Below, in pieces: positions 62,758-64,000 of a stretch of DNA of 64,000 nt. The stretch's first letter is position 1, and every line of letters starts with the position of its first letter. The stretch is from the NCBI RefSeq assembly GCF_900109885.1, contig NZ_FOBS01000015.1, positions 1 to 64,000 of the forward strand, given 5' to 3'. Source of the stretch: Syntrophus gentianae (GTDB taxonomy: Bacteria; Desulfobacterota; Syntrophia; Syntrophales; Syntrophaceae). The translations under genes and the position numbers were made by a program. Under the pieces are notes generated by a model. That model saw only the letters and a program-made list of their open reading frames with translations. It was not told the DNA's origin and searched no databases.

Positions 62758-63831
62758 CTATTCCAGATAAGACTTCATCTTCCTTTCCTCCAGGATATCC
62801 ACGACTTCTTTGACTTTCTGAGATTCTCCCCTGCGGCAGATCAAGAGGGCGTCCTCCGTTTCCACGACGATCAGGTCCTGGACGCCCACCAGGGCGACCA
62901 GTTTCCCGGGGCTGTAGACGAGGGAATCGCCTGTCTCCACGGCAATAACCTGCCCGCAGCAGGCGTTTCCCGAATCGTCTTTATCCGAGACTTCCCAGAG
63001 GGCGTCCCAACTGCCTACATCCGACCAGCCGAAATCGCCGGGAATCAGCAGGACCTTGTCCGCTTTCTCCATCACACCGTAATCGATGGAGATGGAAGGG
63101 GCTTCCCCGTAGATCTCTTTCAGAACGGTTTCATAGTGCTGCGTCCCCAGGACCCCTTCGATTTTAAGCAGTCCTCTGTGCAGATCCGGGAGGTGCGTCG
63201 CGATGGCCCGAAGAATGGTAGAGGCCTTCCAGACAAACATGCCGCTGTTCCAGTAAAAGTTTCCCTGCTCCAGGAACAGCCTGGCCTTTTCGAGAGGCGG
63301 TTTCTCCCGGATCGACCAGACATCATAGAGGAGTTTTCCCCCAATCGATTCGACCGGGTTTCCCCGTTCCAGGTAACCGTATCCGGTTTCCGGAACAGTC
63401 GGACGGATGCCGAGGGTTACCAGCGCGTCATGACGTTCAGCCGCTTCCGCGGCGGCCGCCAGGGTATCCAGGAACGCATTGCCGTCGGATATCAGGTGAT
63501 CGGACGGCAGAACCGCCATGACGGCGTCTCCGACACGCCGGCGGATGTGGATCGCGGCGAGGCCGATGCAGGGGGCGGTATTGCGGCCGACGGGTTCCAC
63601 AAGAATGTTGTCCGGGGGAATATCCGGAAGCTGTCTCCGCAATTCCTCCGCATGGTCAGCGCCCGTAATGATCAGGGTGCGATCCGGGGGAATCAGGGGA
63701 GCAATGCGCTTCACCGTTTCCTGGATGATCGTCTGCTTCCCAGTTATATCCAAAAGATGCTTCGGCTTGTGTCTGCGGCTTCGCGGCCAGAACCTCGACC
63801 CTTTGCCTCCAGCCATGATGACGGCGTACAT
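62758..63831 (-). CDS. Mannose-1-phosphate guanylyltransferase (single-domain)
   Basis: A 357-residue nucleotidyltransferase making GDP-mannose. Signature GGKGSRFWPRSRRHKPKHLL near residues 9-28, VEPVGRNTAPCIGLAAI near 78-94, and WNSGMFVWKAS with DYGVMEKADKV near 255. Unlike the manC product at 13360-14808 it has no C-terminal isomerase domain. The start at 63831 has AAGGAG 8 bases upstream; the open frame to 63984 is not conserved-looking. It is convergent with the HMA selenoprotein gene (22-base gap). The last 169 bases of the window show no further gene. Confidence 0.93.
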   Translation of the reverse strand: MYAVIMAGGKGSRFWPRSRRHKPKHLLDITGKQTIIQETVKRIAPLIPPDRTLIITGADHAEELRRQLPDIPPDNILVEPVGRNTAPCIGLAAIHIRRRVGDAVMAVLPSDHLISDGNAFLDTLAAAAEAAERHDALVTLGIRPTVPETGYGYLERGNPVESIGGKLLYDVWSIREKPPLEKARLFLEQGNFYWNSGMFVWKASTILRAIATHLPDLHRGLLKIEGVLGTQHYETVLKEIYGEAPSISIDYGVMEKADKVLLIPGDFGWSDVGSWDALWEVSDKDDSGNACCGQVIAVETGDSLVYSPGKLVALVGVQDLIVVETEDALLICRRGESQKVKEVVDILEERKMKSYLE

Positions 63832-64000
63832 GAGGGTTTCTCCTTGAGATGAGACATTGATCTTAGGGATAAAGTATAGGAGATGATCCTCTCGTGTCAA
63901 TGGCATATTGATGACAAATCCCGGTATGGCCAACCGGAAAGAGAGGCATCGCCGCTGCTGCTTGATCGTTCGCAGACAATGCAATGCCGGAATTCGGAAT

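Overview
The window looks like chromosomal DNA of an anaerobic, Gram-negative, deltaproteobacterium-like organism of the Syntrophales or Desulfobacterota kind. This rests on gene content: an outer-membrane polysaccharide export system, thiH rather than thiO for thiamine synthesis, a multiheme cytochrome c, and two genes with in-frame UGA codons best read as selenocysteine. No rRNA or other taxonomic marker is present, so the assignment is an inference.

Layout. 1-546 is the end of an IS66-type transposase. 793-14808 is a minus-strand polysaccharide cluster: three GT4 glycosyltransferases, two hexapeptide acyltransferases, a FemAB/GNAT-like paralogue pair with an unknown partner, a fourth glycosyltransferase, a GNAT protein, and the GDP-mannose to GDP-fucose genes gmd, fcl and manC. 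Most of 793-11115 is visibly AT-richer than the rest and looks acquired. 14809-15733 is a gene-free repeat-bearing spacer. 15734-23434 is the assembly and export half of the same system, of the type found in PEP-CTERM/exosortase loci: ATPase, tyrosine-kinase-like ATPase, chain-length protein, outer-membrane barrel, Wza-like export protein and TPR lipoprotein. No exosortase is present in the window.

23538-43323 is mostly housekeeping: lon, hsp20, a complete branched-chain amino-acid type ABC transporter (livFGMH plus binding lipoprotein), der, a chemoreceptor with cheW, a DsbA/DsbB-type pair, era, a PLD-type lipoprotein, an Elp3-like radical SAM protein, rnc, mtaB, a NIL-domain ferredoxin and a small esterase. 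A GH13 amylase-type gene with a small membrane partner (43444-45190) is AT-rich. 46726-50273 is a TPP-riboswitch-controlled thiESGHF operon.

50610-56608 carries a repeat-tailed envelope protein, a periplasmic two-domain rhodanese beside an 11-heme cytochrome c with an in-frame UGA, DUF2784, a class III aminotransferase and a lipoprotein. 56848-60836 encodes an MMPL-type exporter fused to a methyltransferase, overlapping an LpxL-type acyltransferase. The right end holds a YggS-type PLP protein, maf, an exported heavy-metal-associated (HMA) domain protein whose metal-binding CXXC reads CXXU through UGA, and a second mannose-1-phosphate guanylyltransferase.

The strongest new signals are the two selenoprotein genes. 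Standard gene calling truncates the cytochrome at its N-terminus, removing its signal peptide and first heme, and misses the HMA gene entirely. Each UGA is followed by a hairpin at the distance expected for a bacterial SECIS element. Secondary signals are an fcl gene with no canonical start codon able to encode its Rossmann motif, two giant perfect palindromes, a dispersed palindromic repeat present twice, and the MMPL-methyltransferase fusion.
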